Part shown: positions 24,317-35,896 of the stretch, piece by piece
How positions within the stretch are numbered: the stretch's first letter is position 1
Layout of the letters: every line of letters begins with the position of its first letter
Assembly (NCBI GenBank): GCA_017607445.1
Contig: JAEVHH010000004.1
Coordinates: 4,712,001 to 4,776,000, forward strand
Reading direction: 5' to 3'
Length of the DNA stretch: 64,000 bases
DNA from: Histoplasma ohiense
Lineage: Eukaryota; Ascomycota; Eurotiomycetes; Onygenales; Ajellomycetaceae
Position numbers and translations under genes: made by a program
Notes under the pieces: model-generated
Database searches by the model: none
Told to the model about the DNA's origin: nothing
The model's input: only the letters and a program-made list of their open reading frames with translations

Positions 24317-25831
24317 ATGATAGAGAAGGATGTCTTTTCTGATGAGATTCCTGAGATTGAGTTTCTTAAAAAACAAAAAAAGAAATATCAAGATCAGATG
24401 CAAGAAATTCAAAACCTTGAAAATGCTGCCAAATGCTTGAAAAATCAATGTATGAAGGAAAAAGATACTGAAGTACTTCATATACTGCTAATTCAAGCAA
24501 GACAACTGAATGAGATTCTAAAATATAAACTGGGAATCTCTTCTAAACTAGAAAAGGTTTTTGAGATGAAATCTTTGAGTTCATCTCAATCTACAGAACA
24601 GAAAACAGAGCTGAGAACTTATGCTCAAGCTGCAGCAGTGTCTTCTACCTCTTCTGTTACAAAAATTGCATCCTTGGAAAAAACATATACTCAGAATTCA
24701 AAATCTGCTGATTCTCTGAATACACTGAGTTCAGAAAAATCAAGAAAAGAGCTAAAAGATGAGAGACTTCTTCAGTCAAAAGCTCAAAGACTAATTGTTA
24801 AAATCTTTAACAAAGAAGTCTTTGAGAAAAAGATGCTATCAAATGTAAGTCTTATTTTTCAAATGAGAAATGAGATAAATCATGCATTAAACTCTGTTTT
24901 TGAATCTGAACTACACAGATCAGTTGTAGCTTCAGTTGAAAGCTCTTTTCTTGAAAATTCAATAATTCTCACTACCATGTCTGAGTTCAATTCTGATTTT
25001 CTGATTCAAAATCAACAGATCTGGACCCCCATAGTAAAATCTCTTTTAAAAACTGAGATTTCAGTGGAAAAAGATGAGAAATGGGGCAAGTTTGTTCTCC
25101 ATGACATACCTACAGCAATCTTCAATCATGATGATGGACTGATTCAACTTCAGCATGAAATTGAAGACTTCAATTCAATCAAATTAAAAAAGCTGCCAAT
25201 TTGGCTGAACAATGAGGAGCAAAGAGAAAATAGACAAAATGCTTCAGTGCTAATCATAACTGAATCATTTGAACAGTCTAAACTCTTCTTTGTGAGAATT
25301 GCTGGTATGAGAATGAGAACATATGAATTTAAAGATACAAGAGAAAATCTAAAATCTCAAATTCAGTGTTCAAATTGTCAGAAGTATGGTCATTTTGCAA
25401 ACCTCTGTAAGAGAAATGTAAGATGTCAAATTTGTGCTCAATCTCACAAGACAGCTGAGCACAGTTGTCATCTATGTTTGAAAAAGGGAAAATTGTGTGA
25501 ACATTCCAAATTCATTGCAAAGTGTGCCAATTGTAAAGAGCCCCATTTTGCAAATTCAAAAGAATGTGTATTTGCTCCCAAATCAGGAAAGTCATCAGTA
25601 CAGACAAATAACTCAGTCTCTACTAATGTAAATAATAGCAATAAACAAAAAAGAAGAAATTCTCAACTCTCTGAATCTGCTATCTCTGAACCTTCTGCAA
25701 AGCAAAAAATTAGATCACAGAAGTCACCAAGAACCTCTGTTCAAACAAAGATAAAAGATACACATATGCAGGATATGATAGCAGTTGAAGTTGTGAATAA
25801 TAGATTCAGTCTATTATCTGACTCTGAATAA
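24317..25831 (+). CDS. TadA ORF1: gag-like RNA-binding protein with zinc knuckles
   Basis: This is an intact 504-codon frame. The N-terminal third is rich in Lys/Glu and Gln and predicted helical. The middle holds a region of the kind that forms an RNA-recognition fold in Tad/I-type ORF1 proteins, which is an inference. Three Cys/His knuckles follow: CSNCQKYGHFANLC (about residues 351-364), CQICAQSHKTAEHSC, and CANCKEPHFANSKEC. The tail is Ser/Lys/Gln-rich. Its role is binding element RNA to form the particle used in target-primed reverse transcription. ORF2 begins 28 bases after the stop. There are no CGN codons. The C-terminal third is nearly identical in TadA-2 (55151-55669, minus). Confidence 0.88.
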   Translation: MIEKDVFSDEIPEIEFLKKQKKKYQDQMQEIQNLENAAKCLKNQCMKEKDTEVLHILLIQARQLNEILKYKLGISSKLEKVFEMKSLSSSQSTEQKTELRTYAQAAAVSSTSSVTKIASLEKTYTQNSKSADSLNTLSSEKSRKELKDERLLQSKAQRLIVKIFNKEVFEKKMLSNVSLIFQMRNEINHALNSVFESELHRSVVASVESSFLENSIILTTMSEFNSDFLIQNQQIWTPIVKSLLKTEISVEKDEKWGKFVLHDIPTAIFNHDDGLIQLQHEIEDFNSIKLKKLPIWLNNEEQRENRQNASVLIITESFEQSKLFFVRIAGMRMRTYEFKDTRENLKSQIQCSNCQKYGHFANLCKRNVRCQICAQSHKTAEHSCHLCLKKGKLCEHSKFIAKCANCKEPHFANSKECVFAPKSGKSSVQTNNSVSTNVNNSNKQKRRNSQLSESAISEPSAKQKIRSQKSPRTSVQTKIKDTHMQDMIAVEVVNNRFSLLSDSE

Positions 25832-25858
25832 AGAGAAACACTTCTTAATATTTGTGTA

Positions 25859-28800
25859 ATGTCAGAAAAACAACAAAAAAAATGTTAAAAGCTCTACAAA
25901 AATCAAATTTATTCAAAATAATATGAACAGAATAAATCCATGTCTTTATTCCTGTTTACAAATTGACTATGAGCAAAAGGCAGACTTCATTCTTGTTCAA
26001 GAACCCAGACTTGATGCTGATCAAGAGTATGATGTATCTCATCCAGCATACTATTGTTTTTTACCAGAGAAAACAGATATTAGAGTTAGAGTGGCAATTT
26101 ATGCTAGAAAGAATTCAAGATTTCAGTTCAATCTGAGATATGATTTGATATCTGACTCTGATATTCTTGTTGGTGACATTGTGGATATGAAAAAACAGTT
26201 TGAAAATATTCAATTAATCAATATCTACAATGAAAGGTCACTGAGAGAAAACAATAGAACTTGGACATTTGATAGATGTTTAATGCAGTTGAAACCAGAA
26301 AAAAACTCAATAATCATGGGGGATTTCAATGCTCATCACTCTTGGTGGAATTCAGAAAGAACTCAATCAATTAGAGCTGAAAACCTAGTTGAATGGGCAC
26401 TTTTAAACAAACTAGAGTTGATAAATGAGCAAGATATTCCCACTTTTCACAAGCCAGGTTTGAGACAGAAGTCAATTATTGATCTATGTTTTTTCTCTAA
26501 GAATCTATATGAGAATAAACATTTTAATTGGTATGTTGACTCAAATGAAACAAATGGTGCTGCCACTGGACATGAGATAATTCAAGTTGATATGGAATTG
26601 GATAGTAATCAAACAGTTCAAAACCCATTATATTCAAATCAATACAACTTTGAAAAAGCTCAGTGGACAGAAGTGAAAAGAATGATTGAAAAGTTGAAAT
26701 TAGAGAATAGAGAAACTCTTTATTGGAAATCAGATACAAATCTTACAGATAAAATGCTTGAAGACAGAGCAAATTTAATCACTGAGATTATTCTTTCAAG
26801 TATAAAGAAATATATTCCATTGAAAAGAGTCTCTGAATTCTCTAAGCCTTGGTGGAATGATGAGATTTCAAATAAAAGAAGACATTTAGCTAGAGTTAAA
26901 AAAGATTGGAAAGAAGATCTTGTTTCATTTGAGTATTTAAAGAATATTAGAAATGATTATTTCTCAACAATTAAAAAAGCAAAGACTGATTGTTGGAATA
27001 ACTTTCTAGAAAATGCTCAGGGGAAAGAGATCTTCAAAGCTTTTAGATATACTAAGTCAAAAACAATGTCTAAGCTACCAACATTAACTTATAATTTCCA
27101 GAATGAGGAAATTATAGCTAGCTCATTTGAAGATAAATGTCAAGCTTTTATGAGAATATTATTTCCATCATCAAATAATTCAACTGAGATTTGTTCTTTG
27201 CAAGAAGATAATGAATATGAACATGATAAGAAATGGGAATGGCCTGACTTAACTGAAGATGAATTAAAGACAGCTATTTTTTCATCTTCAAAGATCACAG
27301 CAGCAGAAGCTGATACTATAAATCATTTAATAATTCAAGAGCTTTATTCAGTACTAAAAGATGAGCTCTTTGAATTGTTCTCAAATCTTTTGAAATATGG
27401 GTATCACTCTAAGTGCTGGAGGCATGCTGTTGGAGTTATTCTTTCAAAACTCAATAGAAAACCAACTATTTCTAAATCTTATAGAGTGATATCTCTGCTG
27501 AATTGCCTGGGAAAAATTCTGGAAAAGATAATTGCAACTAGATTGTCTTTTCTATCTGCTACTACTGATCTATTATATGATGATCAGATGGGAAGTAGAA
27601 AGCAAAACTCAGCAATTGATGCAGTTCTCTCTGTAGTTCATGATATTCAACTTGCAAAGAATGAAAAAATGGTTACAACTGCAATGTTTATTGATATAAA
27701 AGGTGCATTTGATTGTGTTTCACTTTCTCAAATGATCAATACTTTGATAGAACTAAGAATGCCAAAGTCTCTCATTAAATGAGTTATCTGTTTCATGTCA
27801 AAAAGAACTATTCAGTTGCTTTTTGATGGAATGAGACAAGATATAACAGATATTGAGATAGGAGTTTCTCAGGGTTCCTCAGTCTCACCCATTTTGTTTG
27901 CTATATTTATCAAGTTTCTATTTATTGATAGACAAATGGCAATTATGGTGAGAACTCCAAGCTATGTGGATGATTTAGGCCTAGTTGTAAGCTCAGAATC
28001 AATTGTGAATAACTGCAATTTGATTGAGCAAGCAGCAACTGAAATGATTGAAAAAGCAAAATCAAAAAACATTGTTTTTGATATGGATAAAACTGAATTA
28101 ATTCACTTTTATCCAAATTTCAGAGAAAAAGATACTGAAGTTAAGCTTTTAAATCATTCAATTAAATCTAAAAACTCAGTTAGATGGCTTGGTGTTTGAT
28201 TAGATTCTCAATTGAATTTTAAATCTCATGTGCAAATAAAAACTGCAAATGCTGAAAGAATTTTAAACAGTATATTGAGACTTTCAAATACTGAAAGAGG
28301 TCTGACATTTCAAGCAATGAGACAATTATATATTGCCTGTGTGACCTCTGTTTCAGATTATGCAGTTCAGGTGTGGTGGAGAGGTCAAAAACACTTTATA
28401 GAAAGGTTTCAAAAACTTCAAAACTCAGCTTTAAGAAAGATTCTAGGAGTATTCAAAACTACTTCAATTAAAGCTATGGAAATTGAAGCCTCTATTTCTC
28501 CACCACAAGTGAGATTTGATAAAATCTGTATGAATTATGCTCTCAGAATTATGAAGCTATATTCACATCATTCTATTAGAAAGAGAGTTTCAAGTTCTTT
28601 TCCAAATGAGTCAAATGGATTAGAATTAGATTGGGAACTTTATCTTGATTGGAATGAGACTGATTTATCTGAAAATTCAAGTTCTTTACAAAGAAGAAGG
28701 ATACCATCTCAGTTATTTAGAATTTACTCAATGATTAAGAACTGTTTCTCTAGTTTAAATGTAGAGAGAGTAGCTATTGAAAATCTCTCTCCTTGGAAGA

Positions 28801-29798
28801 AAAGTCTTGATAATCTTGTTGATTTAAACATTAGTCAACTTTCAAAAGAAGATCAGACTCAAGAACATTTAAAGCTTTTGAAACAAGTGAAAAATAAAGC
28901 AATTCTTATATACACTGATGGCTCAAAATGTGAGAAAACAGGCAATCTTGGAGCTGAAATAGCATATTCAGAAAATGATAAAAACTATATTCTTGATTCT
29001 TGGCAAATTGGAAAAGAGTCAGAAGTTTTTAATGCTGAATTATTTGCAATTTCAAGAGCTTTCAAATTGATTGAAATGAAGATTGAATAATGGAAAAGAT
29101 TTGAGCATATTTGAATATTCTCTGATAGTCAAGCAGGGCTTAAAAGACTTCAAAGTAATAAAATCAGCAGTGGACAGTCAATGCTAGAGCTGATTTTGAA
29201 AAGTCTTCAAAATATCCAAAGAAAAATCTCACTCAATTGTTCTATTCATCTTCACTGGGTGCCTGCTCACATGGGTATATATGGCAATGAAATGGCTGAT
29301 AAAGCTGCAAAAAGAGCCACTGAGTTAGAAGTCTGCTGTCAAAGAATTGTAACATGATCTTTTATTAAAAGAAGAATAAGAGAATTATGTTTACAAAAGT
29401 GGCAAGATGTCTGATTCATGCAAAGAAAAAGTGTGCATTATTCCAGATTTGAAACTAAGCCAAAGTGGAAGACTTGCTCAATAAAGTGTAAGAAGAAACT
29501 TTTTGCTACAATAATGCAGCTAAAGCTTGAACATGGACATTTCAAATCATATTTAGCAAAGTTTAAAGATGATTTAAATGATCTATGTTCAGATTGTCAG
29601 TTATATGAAAATTCAAAGCATCTTCTGTTACTTTGTACAAAGTATTCAGAACTAAGATTGAGACTGAGAGAGAAGTATCAACTGAATCAGTTAAATTTGA
29701 GTTTGTTATTCAATACAAAAGCTGGAAATATGTTCTTAATTGAATATTTAAATGAGTCAAATGTTGCTACAAGAGCTTGTTTGAATAGTGTCACTTGA
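25859..29798 (+). pseudogene. TadA-1 ORF2: endonuclease-RT-RNase H, lightly broken
   Basis: ORF2 nicks the target, copies the RNA and removes it. The ATG at 25859 (MSEKQQKN) is put out of frame by one extra A in the run at about 25875-25882; TadA-2 has seven As there. Downstream one frame runs to 29798. The endonuclease has VQEPRL, IIMGDFNAHHSWW and TGHEII. RT has FIDIKGAFDCVS and YVDDLGLVV (27963-27974). RNase H has IYTDGSK, FNAELFAI, FSDSQAGL and GNEMADKAAK. The C-terminal zinc motif is CSDCQLYENSKHLLLLC. Six in-frame stops lie at 27780, 28197, 29088, 29112, 29355 and 29412; five are TGA where TadA-2 has TGG, or are explained by TGG, and one is TAA from CAA. Confidence 0.9.
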
Positions 29799-30571
29799 TG
29801 ATATTTAGATCAGTTGTTTTTGTTTATTTTATTTTGATCTTTTCTTTAACTTTGTTTATTGTTAATTTTCATTTGTTTCAAGCAGTTTGCTTCATTATTT
29901 GTTGATAATAGTCATTGCAAATGTTTTTTCTTTTCTGTTGATTTTTAATAGCTGCTGTCTTTTATAATATTTATTTCCTTTGTTTTGAAGTTGAGTTGTG
30001 CTAACCCATTGACATTCTTTTGATTTTATTTTTGGATTGAATAGTTTGAATAGTTGTTTGATTCTGGGCTGGAATTCTGTTAATGCATGTGTCAAATTGT
30101 TTTTGTATATTAGAATATTCTTGATTTGAAAAATCCTGAAGTATTTCAGGTAGATGTCATAGTCACTGACTGTATACATCTATAATTGAAGAATAATAAT
30201 AATAATAATCAACAAAAGAAAGAAGAAGAAGAGAGAATCAACAATATAAAAATTTTAAATTTTTTTATAAGAGATGCAAAATCACAGCAAGAGAGCAAGA
30301 AGTTTGATAATGATCAAGTTAAAAAAGAAGAGAAATCTTCATGAAGAAAGAAATTCTTTTTGCTTCTCTGCACACAACCTCTAGCAACCAAAGAATCCAC
30401 CAATTCCACCTCATTTTAGAAATCAATAACAATGCATATACAAGCTATCTAGAGGACGCGATTGATACACTGCTATCAACAAGCAGCACTTACAATATGG
30501 GAATGCAATTATCTACTAGCAAGCAATCTATACAATCGCTGAGAGCAGCTCTTATAAAAAAGAGGGGCAAT

Positions 30572-30855
30572 TGTAATGCACTTGTTTATTATTCTTGTTT
30601 ATTATTTTCTTATTGTATATTATCTTCACTTATTCTTACCTCTTTCCATTATACTCTTGCTACTGCTATTTCTATATGTATATATATATCAATGTATGTA
30701 TTTCACACATCTTCTTTCTCTTTCTTTTCTTTCTTAGCAATTAGCTACACTACATTTCTACACTATTATCACTACTATATTACTATTACTATTATCTCTG
30801 CTACACTATAAACTATCTTCTACTGTTACTCTTCACACTGTCACTACCCCTCACA
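30572..30855 (+). repeat. ChrA-2 3' LTR
   Basis: Starts TGTAATGCAC and ends CCTCACA, like the other ChrA LTRs (49788, 61556, 47880). It is preceded by a polypurine tract AAAAAAGAGGGG (about 30556-30567). At 284 bp it is slightly longer than the 265-bp copies. Confidence 0.87.
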
Positions 30856-31371
30856 ACACATCACATTCTCATCAACTCTTCACAAGATAATGATATTTGA
30901 TAATGCTTCAGTGAAAATTGATCAATTTGCTAACTATTTCATCTTTTTTAGATTTGTCATATCATCAATGCAATCAGTACTTCTCTCAAATAACAACAAT
31001 GATTTCATGATATTCAAGCCACTCACAACTCAGTTCCTTCTTTTAATATGATACAAAATATTTGAATATGATGAAGTTCTATTTATGAAATGACAGTTTG
31101 AGCACTTTGATTAAAAGATGCTGTGAATCATTGAATTCAGAATTCTGAGTGAGAGAAAATTCATACTCTGAAACTTTCTGATACAAAGTGAGCACAGTTA
31201 AAATATATTATTGAACTGTTGTTTATCTTTTTCAAAACAACAAAGACTGTGTCTATTACAGTAACATCAATGATACAAGCTTTTTGATGAATATACAACA
31301 GTTTATTTACTCATTTGAAAACACAGATGATTTGTGTATAAGAAGAACAATTCTGAAATAGAATTATTTCT
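30856..31371. other. Unassigned AT-rich DNA between two chromoviruses
   Basis: One plus-strand frame from about 30910 to 31370 can be read with stops that are mostly TGA (e.g. ...FMIFKPLTTQFLLL...), which suggests a decayed coding region, but I do not recognise the protein. There is no match elsewhere in the window. Confidence 0.35.
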
Positions 31372-31765
31372 TGTAATGAGTGTACTTCGATTAACAATCT
31401 AGCACTATTCTAAATACAGATTATAAATTGATTAAGAAAAGAAAGAGAAAAGAGATCAGAAGAAAAGGTCATATGAAGAGGGTTCTTATAGAGAGGAGAT
31501 CAGAGTGGAAGAATATCAGAAGCTGCCCCACAGTGAAGCATGGAGTGAAGTACAGAGTGAAAGAATGTTGAGGATTACATGGAAGAATTGTTAGAACTAT
31601 ACAAATGTGAAGTGTGAGGCAGAAGAGATTATGCAGAAGAATTGTTAAAGACTATGTAAGTGCAGAGCATAATAACAGAGATGAGTAGATGTACACAAAT
31701 ATGAAGCATGAGACAGAAGAGATTGATTGCATAAGTTAACTACTAACAGATACTAATCCATCATA
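31372..31765 (-). repeat. ChrB-1 3' LTR
   Basis: In sense it starts TATGATGGATTAG (other copies TGTGATGG) and ends CTCATTACA. It is preceded in sense by a polypurine tract AGAGGGGGATAA. It pairs with 35503-35896 over equal length. Confidence 0.87.
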
Positions 31766-31899
31766 TTATCCCCCTCTATCAGAGTAAGTGATGACTTGTA
31801 GATGTTGAGAGTGGTGGTATCCTTCAAAACAGACATAGGTTTCCAGATCGGACAATTGTATTCTACTCATTTGACAAGATATTCACAGCAGTGGCAATT

Positions 31900-33761
31900 G
31901 ATTCTATCATCAAGAATCACTTTGATCTCTCATTCAAGTTCATTATCTTCTTCTATGATGGCAGATGGCTGCTAGTTGAAGGTTCTCTGTGAGGGGAATG
32001 GATTCTTGGCCGCAGATCGGAGCAGGTTTGTGTGAAAGATGTCATGAATATCAGATGAGATGTCAAGTTGATAATTGTGTGTGTCTAGCATCTTCATCAC
32101 AGTATATTTGATATGATAGTAATTCAGTGTACACAAGAGATGATCTGTCTTTATATTCTTGAGATCTAATCAGATTTTGTTTTCTATATAATATCAGATT
32201 GCAGAACTTCTTCTGATGTTCATTTGATTCTCATAATCTTGTTAGACACTGATCATGAAAGTTTCTGCTCATTCATGAGCTTTCTTAAGCTTGCTCATGA
32301 TGTTATCTGCCACTTGTATAAGACTGCAGATGTACATGGTTTCTCAGAGATTCTCAGAGAAGTCTAGAACTTCTAAATTGTATGCATACAGAAGAAAGAA
32401 TGAGCTTATATCTGTCATAACAGAGTCTTGACTGTTAATTGCAATCTCAGTGTGTGATAGCAGATGACTTCAGTTGTCTTGTGTGTAATTGTAGAACTTA
32501 CAGAGAATGTTCTTTACTGTTTATATCATTCTCTCTATAACTTCATCAGTCTCTGAATGATATGCTGTTGACAATTTTTGTTCAATTCTTAGCAGCTGAC
32601 ATACACAGATTCAGAGTGCACTGATGAATTGACTGTCTCTATCTGATACAATGAATGAAGACAGACTGTGTATATAATAGAATGAGCTCTGAACAAAGAC
32701 ATCTGCAACTACTTTGACATTCATTCTGTCACAGAATTGCAGTATTACACTCTTGCTGAGATGATTGACAATGACTAGAATGTTCATAGAATCTTCACTC
32801 TCAGATAGAGAAACTGCAAAGTCAATTGCTATATCATATCAGATTTGTTCAGAGATAGACAGAGGTTTTAACATCTCTTTTTATTGTTCATATCATACTG
32901 TTATCAAGCCACAGCAATCACAATTGCATACAAATCAGTGTACATTCTTTGACATGTTCAGTCAGTAGAAGTCTCAGACTACAATGCTGTATATGATCTT
33001 GTGATCTGAGTATTCAGTCATTGATGAGTTGTGAATCTTCTGCATGATTTGTGTTTGTAGAGATTCTGAATCAGAGATCCATCATCTGTCTCAGAAGTGT
33101 AGGCATCCATCATCACTGATTGAATATGCTGAGATGTTTATTTTTGAGTATACATCTGCAGAGAATTGAAGTGCTCTGCTTTGTACAGCTTCAGCAGCTT
33201 GTTGTCAGAATTCATCTGTCTCTGTTGCTTGTCTCCATTGCTCTTCAAGCAAGAGATATTGAGTACAGAATTGATTAACATGTATACAGAGTTCATCTGA
33301 TTGTGTGGGACTTTCTATAATTGTGGGGTTGATTAACTGATGCTCTCAGTGTTTTCATCTGTCATTCAGATCATCAGACAGCATATCTTGTATGAGTTGC
33401 TAATGCAAATGAAGTTTTTATTCAGTAATCTGTTGAGTGTTTTTTATAGAATGAGAAGCTCATTGTATGATATGCTGTAGAGAGAATCTCAGAATGGTTG
33501 TGGATTCTTATCATTCTTTTTGATAAGTTCAATTGTATGATCTATACTGTGTTCTTGATGAGAGGGAAGCTTTTCAGCTTTCTTTTCATCAAACACATCT
33601 GCAAAGTCCTTGTACAATTCAGATAGTTCTTTATGTGGTTTTTTGAAATTCTTGAGTTCTAGCTTTTCTAACACTTTCTTGATATTCATCATACTAGCAG
33701 TGAACACTTGAACATTCTTCTTCTTGTATGCTTGGTGGATTAGTAGCTTGAATGCTTTCAC
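31900..33761 (-). pseudogene. ChrB-1 pol: RT start, integrase, chromodomain (RT/RNase H core missing)
   Basis: The linker and first RT residues (33489-33761) match ChrB-2 at 62640-62900, up to NKNFICIS near 33400. ChrB-2 continues into a full RT, but ChrB-1 jumps to late RNase H and a zinc-binding region, so well over 1 kb is missing. Integrase (about 32870-32500) keeps the triad context: IAIDF, VSDRDSQF and SETDEVIER. A chromodomain-like end lies near 31870-31980 (EYLVK). The copy could not move on its own. Confidence 0.75.
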
Positions 33762-33875
33762 TGATACCTGGGTGAGATCAGTGGTTCTGTTGATATTCTT
33801 TTCATAAACACAGTCATCTTCTGAGAAGATTAGACAATGATTGCATGCATCTATCAGAGTTTCAAATTCTGTAAG

Positions 33876-35233
33876 TCATGACAGATCAAGCATTAAATCA
33901 TACTCAAGATCTTGCACTTCATATGTGTAAACATTTCTTTTTTCATATCCTTCTACATTGATATTGAACTTTATCATATTGTAGAAGGTGGATCCTCTGA
34001 GGCCATTGAATTCACTGAGCTTACACAGTTCAGAAAAAAGAATACACTGAAGCTTATACTTTTCAATCAACTGAGTGTTTATAAGAGTGTAGTGAAGGAA
34101 ACCACTGTCTATCATTGCTTGTATATTGACTAGATTATTTACAATGATGGGAATCATGATTGCATCTGCTTGCATTTTCTATTCAAATCTTCAGCTCACT
34201 TTTTGCTTCTTAAGCTCTTGTCTGTGTTTTAGAGTGAGAGCTCTTTGTTTCTCTGTTCTTGTTCATTCATGGATGTAGTTGTGTTCACATGTGATGTAGA
34301 AGCTGAGATCACTGTATTGATGCACTGACTTGCAAAGTGCTCTGATCTATTGCAATGAATGCAAACTTCTCAGATGATTTGATCAGTAACTTCTTGTTCA
34401 GAGAGATCAGATATTCTTGACTGTCTCATATTCATATAAAAGATTCAATTCATGATGTCTGTGAAGATGGTTGATGTAGTTGAAGCAGTGGTAGATGTAA
34501 AGTTCTGCCTACAATTGTTACAGCTTTCTTGTACAGTGTTGAAATGTGTGAGATTGTTGTTGAGTTGACACAAGTGGGTGCAGTAGTTGTGATAATGTGA
34601 GGATATAAGATGCAAGATACAGAGCTTAAGCAGTTTGAAGCTGATGTACTGATTCAGAAGATTAATTTTCACAGCATCATTTCAGTTCTGTTCTTCTGCT
34701 TTGTGAATCTTGCTATCAAAATCAGACAGATAGTTCATTAGAAGAGTATTCTGCTGATGATTTCTGTTTAGCCACTGCATCACACATGCTTGCAGTGTAG
34801 AGTTCAAGAATAGAACATTCAGTTGACAAAAGACTTCTTCAGAGATACACATTTCATGCATGTATGACTCAATTCAGAGTTGAAATTTCACTAGAGCATC
34901 TTCTTCTAGCTGACTATAAATATAGTGAGCTTATGAGAGCAGAGAGTCTATCACAGACTCATTTTTTTCAAGCTTGACTTTTATCTTTTATTTTCAGACT
35001 AGATAGATCAAGAGCTCTTCTATGAACTTGTCAAGAAGAAGAAGACATTCTTTTCTTTTGTATACAGAGAATGTTGATGTCTGTACAGTTTCTGATGTAT
35101 TTATACTCAGATGATTCAGTTGTTGTTGAAGCTCTGCCATCTGCAAGAATTGCTGCTGAAGAAAATTACAAAACTCAGTGTTATCTTCAGCAAGACTCTG
35201 ATTCTCACTTATGAAAAGATGTTTGTAATTCAT
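33876..35233 (-). pseudogene. ChrB-1 gag and protease (broken)
   Basis: Gag begins at 35233 (MNYKHLFISENQSL), parallel to ChrB-2 gag at 49126 (MNYKQFYEHLLHS). A CCHC knuckle CIHCNRSEHFASQC is readable at about 34322-34363. The protease (33876-34175, open 99 codons) keeps the catalytic AMIDSGF. Stops interrupt gag in the middle (34445-34672 is open again). The capsid, nucleocapsid and aspartic protease roles are family knowledge. Confidence 0.75.
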
Positions 35234-35502
35234 CTTGTTTTTATATGAGACTATAGTTCTTAGTTCTGATAGCTTGAAGATCAGAAGATTCAGTTCTTAT
35301 TCTTGAAGAAAATACTTTGTAAGCACTCAGACTTCTTCACAGCACTATCACAGTGATGCAGCTTTGTAGAACTTTGAAAATTGTGAATGTTATCACAACA
35401 ACATAGCTTTGTGAGAACTTGATAACTTATTCTTAACTTGAGTATCTGAGTGCAATTGTAAACATAGAGCACTCAGATTGACACAGATGAATCAATTTGT
35501 AA

Positions 35503-35896
35503 TGTAACAGATATACTTTGATTAACAATCTAGCACTATTCTAAATACAGATTATGAATTGATTAAGAAAAGAAAGAGAAAAAAGATCAGAAGAAAAGAT
35601 TGTACAAAGAGAATTCTTATAAAGAGAAGATTGAAACAGAAGAATATCAGAAGCTGCCTCACAGTGAAGCACAGAGTGAAGTACAGAGTGGAAGAATATT
35701 GAGAGTTATGTGAAAGAATTGTTAGAACTACACAAGCACAGAGTGTGAGGCAGAAGAGATTATATAGAAGAATCATTAGAGGCTACACAAGTGTGAAGCA
35801 CAATAACAGAGATAAGTAGATGTATGCAAGTATGAAGTATGAGGCAGAAGGGGTTGATTGTGTAAGTTAACTACTAATGAATACTAACTCATCATA
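35503..35896 (-). repeat. ChrB-1 5' LTR
   Basis: In sense it starts TATGATGAGTTAG and ends TCTGTTACA, followed by TTACAAATTGATTC as in ChrB-2. 394 bp, same length as its partner. Confidence 0.87.

Larger units (their letters stand above)
22982..30208 (+). mobile_element. TadA-1: full-length Tad1-like LINE
   Basis: A 7.2-kb LINE bounded by the perfect 13-bp duplication tcaacaaaagaaa. It contains a 1.3-kb 5' leader, ORF1, ORF2, a 400-bp 3' UTR and an (AAT)n tail at about 30191-30208. By eye I found no CpG from ORF1 to the tail, whereas the first ~500 bp of the leader contain many. The absence of CGN arginine codons is general. ORF1 is intact. ORF2 has one homopolymer frameshift and six in-frame stops, so this copy is a recent but inactive insertion. 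Confidence 0.93.
15656..30855 (+). mobile_element. ChrA-2: chromovirus copy lacking its 5' end
   Basis: This is the envelope of the second ChrA copy. It holds gag-protease, the repeat-rich insertion, RT to chromodomain, a 3' non-coding region of about 1.8 kb (21541-22981 and 30209-30571), and a 3' LTR at 30572-30855. TadA-1 is inserted in the 3' region with duplication tcaacaaaagaaa at 22969-22981 and 30209-30221. Removing TadA-1 restores co-linearity with ChrA-1 (61160-61260). Confidence 0.85.
31372..35896 (-). mobile_element. ChrB-1: chromovirus with both LTRs, RT deleted
   Basis: LTR element on the minus strand. The two 394-bp LTRs are 31372-31765 (3') and 35503-35896 (5'). The internal order in sense is gag with CCHC knuckle, protease, a short linker into the start of RT, then, after a deletion, the end of RNase H, integrase and chromodomain. 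The LTRs differ at many C/T and G/A positions, so the insertion is not recent. No clear 5-bp target duplication was found (tttct and acttt on the two sides). Confidence 0.87.

Noticed and set aside
29895..30179. 94-codon minus frame in the TadA 3' UTR (also at 14926-15210)
   Set aside because: Same sequence in both copies, so openness is not independent evidence; it lies opposite a 3' UTR, and ends in the element tail. TadA-2 was not shown to keep it.
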